Positions 45,434 to 53,335 of a DNA stretch of 64,000 bases are shown one piece after another (position 1 is the stretch's first letter; each line of letters starts with the position of its first letter). Position numbers and translations under genes: made by a program. Under the pieces are notes generated by a model. The model searched no databases. It was given only the letters and a program-made list of their open reading frames with translations, and was not told the DNA's origin. This DNA is from Neolewinella aurantiaca (GTDB lineage: Bacteria > Bacteroidota > Bacteroidia > Chitinophagales > Saprospiraceae). Location: assembly GCF_008014675.1 (NCBI RefSeq), contig NZ_VOXD01000028.1:1-64000 (forward strand). Reading direction: 5' to 3'.

Positions 45434-45568
45434 AGTTCTTTTTCTAATATATTTGTTTTCAGCTTGTTATGCCTGTTCCGGAGAAGGGTAGGCTTGGCTT
45501 TCACCGCCAAAAGTGACTTTTCTTTAATCTCTTGCTGCATAGCCGGTAGGGATTACGACACGAATATA
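45434..45568 (-). promoter_or_regulatory. CRISPR leader
   Basis: A 135-bp AT-rich stretch between the last repeat and the cas2 stop codon. On the minus strand it holds a TTGGC-GGTGAAA-GCCAA hairpin and TATATTAG about 15 nt before the first repeat. It is non-coding. Its position beside cas2 and its composition fit a leader carrying the array promoter and integration signals. Confidence 0.65.
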
Positions 45569-46036
45569 TTAAAAAAAGAGTGTATTCGGAGGGTCCGTTA
45601 TCAATTGTATGTCCACATTTTGCCCGATAAGTTTCATCCCCCGTACGTCACTGCTGTTTACGGGAACAAGGATGATACTGTCATCGTTGGCGTACAACTC
45701 GTTAACTTCACGCAACGTGTCGTGGATTTCTTCAAATCGTGCGTTTGCGGTCTTGATCAGGTAAACACTTTTCTGGATGCGGGTACAGCCCGCAGTAATG
45801 AGGTAGTTCGCGATTTCTCGCCGAACCTTATTGTCGGTAATATCGTACATTATCAGGTAAACCATCGCATCTGCTTTGATAGGGGCGGCCTGGATGATAC
45901 CAAGAATTTGAGCCACGCGTTCGTTAAGGTCAGGTAGTTGATCGTCCGGAGGAATTCGGCCGGGCGGTGGCTGGATACCTGCTTGCGTAATGTGTTCCAG
46001 CCTTTCTTTGAGGCTACGCCGTTGTCTTTTCGCCAC
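45569..46036 (-). CDS. cas2: Cas2 with N-terminal extension
   Basis: A 155-residue protein. The Cas2 ferredoxin-like core starts at residue 58 (MVYLIMYDITDNKVRREIANYL), with the conserved early Asp (D65) and RIQKSVYLI, and a core of about 98 residues. The first 57 residues are a charged, proline-containing extension (KRQRRSLKERLEH...) not found in classic Cas2. The ATG at 46036 lies only 6 bp after the stop of the upstream gene and no stop separates it from the core, so I keep the long form. A start at 45865 would give standard Cas2. Cas2 bridges Cas1 dimers during spacer integration. Confidence 0.92.
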   Translation of the reverse strand: MAKRQRRSLKERLEHITQAGIQPPPGRIPPDDQLPDLNERVAQILGIIQAAPIKADAMVYLIMYDITDNKVRREIANYLITAGCTRIQKSVYLIKTANARFEEIHDTLREVNELYANDDSIILVPVNSSDVRGMKLIGQNVDIQLITDPPNTLFF

Positions 46037-46042
46037 ATCGTT

Positions 46043-47098
46043 TTAATTGAGCTGATCAAAACGATCATGGAGTAGTTCCCGGAGTACTTTGGCTGCCAAT
46101 TCCGCCAGTTCTGCGTGACTGCCGCTTTTGGTTGTTTTGACTATCGTAAAGCCTCTTTTGCCGTAGAAAAGGTTCAGCTCGCACCAGATTCCTTTGTTTG
46201 CCATGATGCGCAGCCGCCGGCCGTAACTGATGGCTTCGTTATCCGTTAGCCGGAGGTCGTATTCCGAAAGGTTCTCTTTAAAGTAGTCAATAGCGCTACT
46301 GATTTCTTCGGGCTGCACTATCGTTCTTTCCTTACTTGATTTTCGGCGTTTGGGGTTTAGCTTCTGGCGGATGTTCCCGAGGGTCTCTTCGTCCGGGCCG
46401 GCAATCGCCTTTTTGTTTTTTGCCGCCGGCTGCGGTAACCGTGGTGCTCTTTCCTGTTCCGTACCTGATGGCAGGGCGAGTGGCTCGGTCAGGTAGTTGT
46501 TCAGTTCTACCGGAGCAGCATTCGGATGATAAAACGCTTCGGGGTCGTAGCTCATAAAACAGGCACGGGTAACATCACAGGTCTGGTAGTCAACCACGTG
46601 TTCCCAGCCGTGCTCTCTTGCGAATTTGCGGGCGAAAGCCTGATAAAAGGCATGAAAACGCGCCGCATCACTGCAGGGCGTGGCAAGCCGGAAGAGCACT
46701 TTGTAGCCATCGCCACCAGGGCTGGTAAAACCAAGCAGCGGCCGGGGCAGCCCCGACAGTTTATCCCGTACCTCTGCCGCCGTCAGGTTTCCGTCCGCCA
46801 GGTGGTCCAGGTCAAGAATGAAATAATGAATAGTAGCGAAGTGCTGCTTGCGGCGAATAGAAGGGTGGAAGATGCCGCATACGATGTACGGTAGTGTTTT
46901 TTTCAACTGACGATACTTTGCGGTATCCACCGAGGCAATGGTTCGCAAACGGCTGATCATATCCCGGAAAGCTGGTTTCGGGCGCGTCAGGCCCTGAAAA
47001 ATACGTTCAACGTGAACCCGCTCCAGAGGATCAGACGGAGCAGTAAGCTTTCGGCCCAGCATTAGTGGAGGAAGGTCATAAGTGGCGGGTTGAGACAT
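46043..47098 (-). CDS. CRISPR-associated primase-polymerase (BT4734-like AEP, CAPP)
   Basis: A 351-residue archaeo-eukaryotic primase (prim-pol) of the BT4734/VirE-N-like type. Motif I is IHYFILDLDHL (catalytic D96, D98), motif II is GFTSPGGDGYKVLFRL (about 123-138), and motif III lies in VVDYQTCDVTRACFMSYDP (D170). The C-terminal third (about 255-351) is a separate basic helical domain. Prim-pols of this family encoded with Cas1 and Cas2 in type III loci are the known CAPPs, thought to make or fill the DNA that becomes a spacer. The gene sits between cas1 (51 bp) and cas2 (6 bp) on the same strand, so a three-gene adaptation operon is likely. Confidence 0.85.
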   Translation of the reverse strand: MSQPATYDLPPLMLGRKLTAPSDPLERVHVERIFQGLTRPKPAFRDMISRLRTIASVDTAKYRQLKKTLPYIVCGIFHPSIRRKQHFATIHYFILDLDHLADGNLTAAEVRDKLSGLPRPLLGFTSPGGDGYKVLFRLATPCSDAARFHAFYQAFARKFAREHGWEHVVDYQTCDVTRACFMSYDPEAFYHPNAAPVELNNYLTEPLALPSGTEQERAPRLPQPAAKNKKAIAGPDEETLGNIRQKLNPKRRKSSKERTIVQPEEISSAIDYFKENLSEYDLRLTDNEAISYGRRLRIMANKGIWCELNLFYGKRGFTIVKTTKSGSHAELAELAAKVLRELLHDRFDQLN

Positions 47099-47149
47099 AG
47101 CGGCAAATATTGAATCAGTGCGGAATGTTGTAGTGCGGTGAGGCCCTGT

Positions 47150-48154
47150 TTAGTGCTCCGAAGGGAGCTTGACGGGCGAGTATTCCAGAAAGAATTTAGC
47201 GAGAGCGTGTGCTTCCCTTTGCAGGTGTTCCTGCCGGGATCTGCGGAGTGCGCCACGCTGAATAACTTCGGCGAGGTAGTCGTTTACCGATTGGATGACG
47301 ATCCGTTTGCCCAGGCCGTCCAGCATCCGGGCCTGTCCTTCCCAGCGGAAACACTCCTCCGTCATGGCTTCCTGCCGGCACAACTGCAGAACAACATAAT
47401 CCACCCAAATGCGGTAGCGCTCGATGATGTCGTAAACTAAAGCAGGTCGGTTGTAGCCATCACGGTGAAAAATTCCGAGGTATGGGTCTACTCCGGCACG
47501 GATCAGAGCGCCTTCAATTTTTCCGTACAGCATTCCGTAGCCATAGTTGAGCATTGCGTTGAAGTCATCGGCAGCAGGGTGTTGGCTTCGGCGTTCAAAC
47601 CGATAGCCCTCCGGGAGGTAGGCACTGATGAGCTGAAAGTATTTGCGGGAGGCGGCTCCTTCCCATCCCCGCAGCGTGGGGGCGGCGTCCTCCAGCCGGC
47701 TGTCATTCAGGGCCTTTACTTTACTGCGGTAGTCTTCCATCGCCCGGATGCCCCGGTTGATGCGCCGCCGCAGCGGGTCTTCGCTGTCAATCTGCAGCGT
47801 TAGCAGAAGAGCGACCTGATTGTCGATCTTTTCCCGCACCAGTTCTTTGACCCACTCCAGCGCCTCGGGGCCATAGAAGAAATCGAGTTGCTTGCGGCGG
47901 ATGTCACTGATGGAACCGAATTTTACGCTCCAGACCCGCCCCTGCGGGTTGCCGCTGTGGTCGACAAAAACAACGTCGATCTGGTTCTCGATGGCCAGCA
48001 GCACGGCGTCTGATGTCATCTTCGCGCCTTTGCCTACGTTGATACTACGGATTTGGCTTGGGTTGAGCCGCTGTTCTGCCTGGGCGGTTTTAATCAGGAA
48101 ATTACCGTGGTCTCGTTGCAACGAAGCACCGTAACTATTCAGGATGATGTGCAT
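47150..48154 (-). CDS. cas1: Cas1 integrase
   Basis: A 334-residue Cas1 of normal length. The N-terminal beta domain begins MHIILNSYGASLQRDHGNF. The catalytic helical domain has GWEGAASRKYF (E165), GIFHRDGYNRPALVYDIIE (H230, D242/E245) and a long C-terminal helix. Cas1 catalyses insertion of new spacers at the leader end. It is separate from, not fused to, the primase encoded downstream, unlike RT-Cas1 proteins. It heads the cas1-CAPP-cas2 set; the REP pair and the helicase gene lie upstream. Confidence 0.96.
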   Translation of the reverse strand: MHIILNSYGASLQRDHGNFLIKTAQAEQRLNPSQIRSINVGKGAKMTSDAVLLAIENQIDVVFVDHSGNPQGRVWSVKFGSISDIRRKQLDFFYGPEALEWVKELVREKIDNQVALLLTLQIDSEDPLRRRINRGIRAMEDYRSKVKALNDSRLEDAAPTLRGWEGAASRKYFQLISAYLPEGYRFERRSQHPAADDFNAMLNYGYGMLYGKIEGALIRAGVDPYLGIFHRDGYNRPALVYDIIERYRIWVDYVVLQLCRQEAMTEECFRWEGQARMLDGLGKRIVIQSVNDYLAEVIQRGALRRSRQEHLQREAHALAKFFLEYSPVKLPSEH

Positions 48155-48198
48155 ACACGTTTGGGAAATTGATTATACGGAACCGATGAATTTTTTAT

Positions 48199-48281
48199 GC
48201 GCGGCCGCGGGTGCAGGGTGGAGGGATAAGGAGCCAGGTCACATTGCCTTTGTCCTTCCCTTTGCACCAGCGGCCGCGCCC
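48199..48281. repeat. REP-like inverted pair
   Basis: GCGCGGCCGCGGGTGCAGGG (48199) and TTTGCACCAGCGGCCGCGCC (48261) face each other between cas1 and the helicase gene, the same unit as at 35514-35605. It shows that the element also entered the CRISPR locus. Confidence 0.55.
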
Positions 48282-48296
48282 TTTTCTCTGCCTTTG

Positions 48297-49757
48297 TCAG
48301 TGTATTTTGACTTTCCTGACCGGCTTGCCGCCTTTCCGGATGTGTTTCAGTTCCAGTTGCTTGCTGGCCCGCGTCACGGCGGTGTACAGCCAGCGGTACC
48401 GGCTCTCCGGGGGCAGCATGTTGATCGTTTCGCTGAGGTTGAGGAAGATGGTGTCCCACTCGCCGCCCTGGGCTTTGTGGCAGGTGACTGCGTAGCCGAA
48501 CTTAGCGCGTAGGGCGTTGAGGAACTTATCTTCGCGCATGGCCTCGAGGTAGGCTTCCGATTTTCGCTTCAGCCCCCGCTTGCGGGCCCGCTTGTCGAAA
48601 TCGATGAGCAGCTTACGAAAATCATCCCCGCTGAAGTTGGCCCGCTGGTCGAACAGGAAATCGTAGAGCAGCGGTACTTCGTGGACCTCTCCGGTATTGA
48701 CGTCTTCCGCTTTGATGGTCAGGAAGAAGAAGCCCCCCGATTTCCCCAGCGGGCGCGCATCGCGCACCAGTACCTGATCGCCGTTGGCCAGCGGTACCAG
48801 GTGATTATTCTGGACAACCTGCAGCAGCTCGTTGCGCTGCAATCGGTGAAGTTGTTTGGGTGGGTACCGCTTGGCCCGGACGATGTTGTTGAGGTAATGG
48901 GTTTGCTTGTTGGAGTGGGTAATGATGAGCGCCGCGGCAAAGTCGTCTTTCGTGGCGGCCAGGTAGCGGTCGGCCATCAGCGCCTGGGTGTAGGGGGTGA
49001 AGAAGGGCGAGTCGGGCTTTTTCAGCACCGGCTGCCAGTTCTTTCTGGTTTCTCCCCGGTCCACGTAGCCCCGCAGTTCGGTGGCCAGGGCGAGTACGGG
49101 GTTGTCTTCCTTCTGCCGGATGACGTGGCGGAGCTCCCGCTCCGTTACCCCGAGGCCGTAGGTGGCGCGCAGAAATTCCGCATCCAGCGCGCTGGAAAAG
49201 GGCTCTTTGCCTACCGGCGGCGGCAGCTGTACGGGGTCGCCGATGAAGAGCACTTTATGCTTACCCACGAAGTGGAAGAAGTCGGCCAGCATACTGCCCG
49301 AGCCAAAGCGGGTGGCGCTTTCGCCCGAGCCCTCCAGGTGAGAGAGCATACTGGCCTCGTCGATGATGAACAGGTAGTTGTCTTTCGCGTCCTGTTCCGG
49401 TTCGCGCAGCCCGAAAGTGAGCATCAGCTGACCGGTCTTTTCGTCGTAGTCTTCGTCCTCGGCGGCCTGCCCGTCGTCCACTCCCTCAAAGCGGTAAATA
49501 TAGCTGTGGACGGTGGTGGCCGCCACGCCGGTTTTTCGGCTCAGCACCTTGGCCGCCCGGCCGGTGCTGGCCATCAGCACCGGCGTGACGCCGGCTTTGC
49601 TTGCTTCGAGGTGCCGCAGCAGGAAACTGACCAGGGTGGTCTTGCCCGTGCCGGCGTAACCTTTGAGGAGGAATACCTGGTGATCATTGCCCGCCACGAA
49701 GGCCTGCAGACGGGTGAAGATTTGCTGTTGGTGAGGGGTGAGTTGGAGGGAAGACAT
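48297..49757 (-). CDS. RecD-like SF1B DNA helicase
   Basis: A 486-residue helicase. The frame is open to 49868, but the ATG at 49757 (MSSLQLTPHQQQ) is the natural start; the extra part is unrelated intergenic sequence. Motifs: Walker A GYAGTGKTT (about 33-41), STGRAAKVLSRKTG (motif Ia), LFIIDEASML (motif II), FIGDPVQLPP (motif III), and the C-terminal AVTCHKAQGGEWDTIFLN and WLYTAVTRAS (motifs V/VI). It belongs to the short RecD/AAA_30-UvrD_C_2 type. Such genes are common housekeeping genes in Bacteroidota, so its position between cas1 and the decayed array may be chance, although a role in processing DNA for adaptation is possible. Confidence 0.88.
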   Translation of the reverse strand: MSSLQLTPHQQQIFTRLQAFVAGNDHQVFLLKGYAGTGKTTLVSFLLRHLEASKAGVTPVLMASTGRAAKVLSRKTGVAATTVHSYIYRFEGVDDGQAAEDEDYDEKTGQLMLTFGLREPEQDAKDNYLFIIDEASMLSHLEGSGESATRFGSGSMLADFFHFVGKHKVLFIGDPVQLPPPVGKEPFSSALDAEFLRATYGLGVTERELRHVIRQKEDNPVLALATELRGYVDRGETRKNWQPVLKKPDSPFFTPYTQALMADRYLAATKDDFAAALIITHSNKQTHYLNNIVRAKRYPPKQLHRLQRNELLQVVQNNHLVPLANGDQVLVRDARPLGKSGGFFFLTIKAEDVNTGEVHEVPLLYDFLFDQRANFSGDDFRKLLIDFDKRARKRGLKRKSEAYLEAMREDKFLNALRAKFGYAVTCHKAQGGEWDTIFLNLSETINMLPPESRYRWLYTAVTRASKQLELKHIRKGGKPVRKVKIH

Positions 49758-49861
49758 GGGGTGATGGATTACGTAATTGAGCAGGCCGCCAACGGGCACT
49801 GTGCGATTGTCCTGTAGGGCACAAGAGGCCCTATGGGGTACGAGCCCGCGTACGGGCGAAC

Positions 49862-50225
49862 AAATCAATCCTTCTTGTAAGGGACGGGGCCCTGCGCACT
49901 CACTTCAAGGCGTGAGGGGAGGGGAGATCCTTGTTTTGGGGGATGGGTTGGTGTCCATTTACTGGAAGCATACCAAACGCCAAGCGTCTTAATCCTTCTT
50001 GTAATGGGTAAAGTTTCGGAGGACTGGGCCTTCTTCGAGATTGAGCCCAACGAGAACAAGTCTTAATCCCTCTTGTGGTGGATGAGGCTCCGAAGTTAAG
50101 AAGAGTATCGCCGATACCCGAGTCCTGATCGGCCTTAATCCTTCTTTTGATGGATGGGGCCGTTAATTTACAGGAAGAATACCAAAAGCCAAGTGTCATA
50201 ATCCTTCTTTTGTAGGCGCGGCTAT
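49862..50225 (-). CRISPR. Decayed second CRISPR array (about six degenerate repeats)
   Basis: Six degraded copies of the main repeat start near 49862, 49921, 49986, 50060, 50132 and 50195 in the same orientation. The best ones (49986: GTCTTAATCCTTCTTGTAAT; 50060: GTCTTAATCCCTCTTGTGGT) differ from the consensus at several sites, and the outer ones at many. Intervals of 59-74 bp still show array spacing. The segments before 49986 and 50195 are related to each other (CATTTACTGGAAGCATACC versus AATTTACAGGAAGAATACC). No leader or cas gene flanks it directly. It lies in the 525-bp gap between the helicase and csm6 genes, which holds nothing else recognisable. Confidence 0.8.
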
Positions 50226-50282
50226 AGTGGCCAAATGAGTATTTTGACTACAACCCTACTGCAGAGAACTCTAAACATGAAT

Positions 50283-51764
50283 TTACATTGGATTTAACTG
50301 CATACGACCTAGTGCCTCGAAAATTTCCTGATTAATTCGATCAAATCCAGAAATGTCTTGCGAAGAAAGAAAAATATCGTCCAAACTTGCAATTAATTGT
50401 TCAAGAGATGCACTGTTCTTCTTCAGCTCTTTCTCGATAATAGGCCGACTAACAGGTTCAAAATCGTGTGCGCCAATACTTTTATTACGAAGATCATTAA
50501 GTGAAATGATAAGGTTGAAGTTCTTTGCTTCTGTTGGTTCATAGTATTTCCAGATGGCAAGGTAAGCTGGCACTCCTTGAAATGAAATATCTATCTTCCC
50601 ATTGCCTCCTGGGGCATTCATTTTCTCAGTTGCTTCAAATAAATTGCTATAATTAGCGTCCTGCCGCATGGCCTTAATCTGCGATTCCCACCGCTTTTTG
50701 TTGACATTAACCTCTATACCTGGCAATAAACGACCGACTTGTGTTCTCACATATTCCTCAGTAAGTCTGTATAGTCGTAGAAGAAAGTCTACATAGTTTT
50801 CGTTTTCGAGCTTAATTCTTGCGTTACGGTAGAGTTCTTTCACCTTGTTTCGCTCCGCGTATTGTATTGACTTGAGTATAGTTCGCTTGAGCTTTGTGTC
50901 ACGAATAGCATTAGCTTTATGTTTAGCGCGATCAAAATCAAAACCTAGTCTTGCATCGAGAGATTCGGTAGCCTTAATCACATCCTCAGGTAAACTGTTC
51001 AAGGTTTTTATCGCAGAATAGTTATAATTTTCGATTAGTCGTTTGGCTTGGTAACTTTCACGTTCTCTCTGATAGTGGATTGGGAAATTGGTGAGCGAAG
51101 CAACACCAAATTCTTCAGAGACACTTAATTGGCGAACTTTTTCACCAAATCGGTTAAGAAGTGCAAGCGATAGACTTTGGTTGATGGCGTCTATCCCGCC
51201 AAGGTTTAGCAAGTAGAGGTTTTGCCTGCTTGAGTTAAAATTATTAAAAAGTTGATCTGACTTAACGTAAGTAAAGAAACGCAAGCTGTTTTCTACATAG
51301 TCCTGTACGCTGTCTGTTACACGCTTAACCTGAAAATCAGTTTCACTCAATTCATCAAAATGTAGGGGTACAATACGTTTGAGTAGCTCAGCAAAGTGGA
51401 TGCTATCGTTTGCACGATACCGCTCATCGATCTCGGTGGATTGATCTGTTACTATAAAGATAATTTTACCAATCCTATTCAGACCTGGCTTCTCTTCCTC
51501 GCTCTCCATTCTCAAAAAATCAAGTGCGGGCTTCAAGATTGGGAATTCCAATTCAAGCAATTGTTTTTGCTTTCCAGAATTGTTCTCGTATCCCTTAGTA
51601 TGCTTCAGTACAGCTTGCCCGAAAACTCGTGGAATTACAAGTCTATCTATATTGGGGCGATATAATTTCTTCGATTTTTCACCAAACCATTCTTCGGCAG
51701 TTGATTTGGGTAGCTGAACATCTCTAGTACCCAATGTCACGATAAGTATATCTTTGTTATTCAT
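50283..51764 (-). CDS. csm6: Csm6-like CARF-HEPN ribonuclease
   Basis: A 493-residue accessory nuclease. The N-terminal CARF domain starts DILIVTLGTRDVQ, with further Rossmann-like strands at IIFIVTDQS (about 101-109) and LYLLNLGGIDAINQSLSLAL (about 183-202); these bind cyclic oligoadenylate. The C-terminal HEPN domain has LNDLRNKSIGAH, that is R426-x6-H433, the RNase active site. It should cut RNA non-specifically when activated by the Cas10 product. Its start shares a base with the csm5 stop (51764), so it is the last gene of the csm operon. It is a little longer than the usual Csm6 (about 430). Confidence 0.88.
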   Translation of the reverse strand: MNNKDILIVTLGTRDVQLPKSTAEEWFGEKSKKLYRPNIDRLVIPRVFGQAVLKHTKGYENNSGKQKQLLELEFPILKPALDFLRMESEEEKPGLNRIGKIIFIVTDQSTEIDERYRANDSIHFAELLKRIVPLHFDELSETDFQVKRVTDSVQDYVENSLRFFTYVKSDQLFNNFNSSRQNLYLLNLGGIDAINQSLSLALLNRFGEKVRQLSVSEEFGVASLTNFPIHYQRERESYQAKRLIENYNYSAIKTLNSLPEDVIKATESLDARLGFDFDRAKHKANAIRDTKLKRTILKSIQYAERNKVKELYRNARIKLENENYVDFLLRLYRLTEEYVRTQVGRLLPGIEVNVNKKRWESQIKAMRQDANYSNLFEATEKMNAPGGNGKIDISFQGVPAYLAIWKYYEPTEAKNFNLIISLNDLRNKSIGAHDFEPVSRPIIEKELKKNSASLEQLIASLDDIFLSSQDISGFDRINQEIFEALGRMQLNPM

Positions 51765-53335
51765 TATTTGATGATTTTTAGCCCACGTTGTGCTATTATT
51801 TTTTTCCCTTGGAGCATTACTGTAATTTCTACAATTTTGCCCGTAGCGACCCCGGCAGGGTAAGAAATTTCAAGATTGGTGTTGTTGTGACCTTCTAACT
51901 GGGGTGCGACAATTACTTTATTTCCTCGGGTATTCTTAACTATGGCTAAAACCTTTACACCACGTTTTAGCTGCTTCACAGTTTTCTGCACCAGCTTAGG
52001 CTTAGCATCAGGTGTTGACGTACCTGCCGGAAGTTTAGCAGAGGACACTTCTTGCGTTACGGGCTTATTTATGATAGTTGCTTGTTTTTGTTGCCTTTCC
52101 TTTTGCTGGCGCTTGAGGTGAGGTGCTGCGGCTTCTGGAGTCAGCAGCTGGATGAATCCAAGCAGATAAAAGCGGTAATCCTCTTTTTGCTCATCCCAGT
52201 CAAAGGCTAGGCGGCGGGATTTCATTCTTTTCTCTTCGATTATTTCTTCTCCTCTTCTCTTTTTTTTGAACTTAAGGGGTATTGACAGAGTAGAAAGATG
52301 ATTTTCAACTTGATAGTCTCCGGTGACTGCATGAAAGCCGGAACCATATCCAAGCCTGAGGAGTGGACTGTTAGCCGAATTAACCGCTTGAAGCCTTTTT
52401 AGTTCCTTAAGAATAAGGTCAGACTTATCACCCTCTAGCTCCGTGAAGAAATCGATTTCTCGTTGGAGATATTCACTGGTGTATTCATAGAGGGCAGTGA
52501 AGAAATATTCCAAGGGAGAGGGAGTCGTAAGTAGTTGAGTGGCCTTTGCAGGAACGCTCCTGATTGTTCGCTTATTTTGTCTTGAAATCCCTTGGTCTAT
52601 CTTACGTTGCTCTTCTTTAGCAGCTTGTCGGTATTGCGCTAAATCACTGGACCGAAGCCTCAAGCGAAGTTTACCAACTTGTCCCGGAGGAACAGTTTGT
52701 AGAGTGGTGGCGAAACCATCATTCTGGAAATCATTTTCGTTGTTACCGCTACCTGATCGGTATTTCCATCTCCCTTCCCAACGCTCGCTCCTCCTATCTA
52801 AATGACCGTTATAGACCCGGGAGTTATACAATTTTCCAGGATGGTCAAAATAAACATCACTCACCTGAACGAAGCGCATAATCGAGTTGGCAAACTGTCC
52901 GAATACGTCTCGATCGTTATTCTGAGCAATGCTACCACCAAAGGCTTTGAACAGTGCGGACCGGATACCTCCTTTAAGAGATGTGCCGGGCAGGTAAGGA
53001 AAGCCGGTTTTGCCTTCCGCGATCATGCGATGTAGTTGCATTCCGCTTCCCTCAATTTCTCCAACCTTGCCACAATAGTCGGGATACTTACGTAGTCCCC
53101 GCTGTCGCAATACTTCCTTAAAGCCAGCTGGACCTTTTTCCAGGGCCTGTACATAGTAATCTAAACCGATACGTTCGATAACCTTGCGCTCGTTCACTTT
53201 CCAGATAGTGGTAGGACCATTGTCTATTCCTTCTTCAAAGTAGTCAAAGCCCTTATCCCAATGCTTTTCCTGTTCTCCCCCAATGTGCAGTGGCGTTTGG
53301 GTGAGCACGTAGAGTTCGTAAGTATTGTTCGTCAT
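51764..53335 (-). CDS. csm5: Csm5 with C-terminal OB-like extension
   Basis: A 523-residue RAMP protein that caps the crRNA 3' side of the Csm complex. It begins with the RAMP strand ELYVLTQTPLHIGG and has the Csm5 hallmark GFPYLPGTSLKGGIRSALF (about 111-129) and the glycine-rich LGYGSGFHAVTGD (about 328-340). The RAMP core ends near residue 400. A charged linker (401-450) then leads to a beta-rich segment of about 70 residues (VKVLAIVKNTRGNKVIV... to LKIIK) that looks like a small OB/S1-type fold. Usual Csm5 proteins are about 340-400 residues, so this tail is extra. The gene abuts csm6 and csm4 (shared bases at both ends). Confidence 0.9.
   Translation of the reverse strand: MTNNTYELYVLTQTPLHIGGEQEKHWDKGFDYFEEGIDNGPTTIWKVNERKVIERIGLDYYVQALEKGPAGFKEVLRQRGLRKYPDYCGKVGEIEGSGMQLHRMIAEGKTGFPYLPGTSLKGGIRSALFKAFGGSIAQNNDRDVFGQFANSIMRFVQVSDVYFDHPGKLYNSRVYNGHLDRRSERWEGRWKYRSGSGNNENDFQNDGFATTLQTVPPGQVGKLRLRLRSSDLAQYRQAAKEEQRKIDQGISRQNKRTIRSVPAKATQLLTTPSPLEYFFTALYEYTSEYLQREIDFFTELEGDKSDLILKELKRLQAVNSANSPLLRLGYGSGFHAVTGDYQVENHLSTLSIPLKFKKKRRGEEIIEEKRMKSRRLAFDWDEQKEDYRFYLLGFIQLLTPEAAAPHLKRQQKERQQKQATIINKPVTQEVSSAKLPAGTSTPDAKPKLVQKTVKQLKRGVKVLAIVKNTRGNKVIVAPQLEGHNNTNLEISYPAGVATGKIVEITVMLQGKKIIAQRGLKIIK

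Noticed and set aside
45419-45937. 172-codon plus-strand frame over the leader and cas2
   Set aside because: It is antisense to a clear Cas2 and begins inside the last CRISPR repeat.
48297-49757. Helicase as a dedicated CRISPR gene
   Set aside because: Similar RecD-like genes are widespread in Bacteroidota away from CRISPR; adjacency alone is not enough.
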